From a candidate division WS6 bacterium GW2011_GWC2_36_7 (GTDB lineage: Bacteria; Patescibacteriota; Dojkabacteria; SC72), in NCBI GenBank assembly GCA_000991805.1, contig LBSF01000039.1, positions 1-5,643 of the forward strand: a DNA stretch of 5,643 nucleotides. The letters are read 5' to 3'. The position numbers and the translations under genes were made by a program. How positions within the stretch are numbered: the first letter of the stretch is position 1; every line of letters starts with the position of its first letter. This document shows positions 5,594-5,643 of the stretch, one piece after another. The notes below the pieces were generated by a model. The model made no database searches. It was given only the letters and a program-made list of their open reading frames with translations, and was not told the origin of the DNA.

Positions 5594-5622
5594 TAGAGGT
5601 GTTTAATAAATAAACACCTCTA
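5594..5622. terminator. Perfect 12-bp stem-loop after dfx, without a downstream T-tract
   Basis: TAGAGGTGTTTA (5594-5605) and TAAACACCTCTA (5611-5622) form a perfect 12-bp stem with a five-base loop, starting 14 bases after the dfx stop. On + it is followed by CGGTGAAGG and an A-run rather than T residues, so it is not a canonical intrinsic terminator. On the minus strand it is followed by TGTGATTTTC, a weak U-tract, so it might instead stop a gene entering from the right. It could also protect the dfx mRNA 3' end. Confidence 0.5.
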
Positions 5623-5643
5623 CGGTGAAGGAAAAAAAGTTAT

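Noticed and set aside
1..5643. Recoded stop codons, CRISPR array, tRNA or rRNA genes
   Set aside because: Conserved proteins read through without internal TGA and use normal Gly codons. No regularly spaced repeats, cloverleaf or rRNA-like stretches were seen.

Overview
The window is AT-rich bacterial DNA that reads well with the standard code. No start codon has a clear Shine-Dalgarno sequence. Several starts instead have a -10-like hexamer 9 to 11 bases upstream, which points to leaderless or near-leaderless mRNAs. Leaderless starts, a small RRM protein, LiaF-like membrane proteins and a two-iron superoxide reductase would suit an anaerobic or microaerophilic low-GC bacterium, possibly of the Patescibacteria (CPR). 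That placement is inference; no marker here fixes the phylum.

Layout, left to right. (1) Positions 1-754: the C-terminal part of an ABC-2 (NatB-like) permease on +. Its frame is closed by a stop at 65-67, inside or just before what should be the second membrane helix, while the minus strand is open to the left edge. This suggests a rearrangement, a frameshift or an assembly junction near 65-100. (2) 755-1250: a promoter region, a 102-aa RRM RNA-binding protein, and a strong GAAA-loop intrinsic terminator. (3) 1268-1471: an imperfectly palindromic 204-bp intergenic element. Its 27-bp inverted ends match at 22 of 27 positions, each end is itself a hairpin, and it carries nested internal repeats. 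It ends at the typA stop codon. (4) 1472-5128, all on -: two LiaF-like membrane proteins (328 and 225 aa) followed by the translational GTPase typA/bipA, which has its own promoter. (5) 5129-5201: a 73-bp divergent promoter region. (6) 5202-5579 on +: desulfoferrodoxin (superoxide reductase), followed by a perfect 12-bp stem-loop.

The genes do not form an obvious single pathway. The plausible shared theme is stress: superoxide removal (dfx), envelope sensing or regulation (LiaF-like pair), ribosome assembly and stress translation (TypA) and RNA binding (RRM). I do not see a complete undescribed system. The least explained items are the 204-bp palindromic element, the paired LiaF-like proteins with apparently opposite topology, and the broken left-edge gene.
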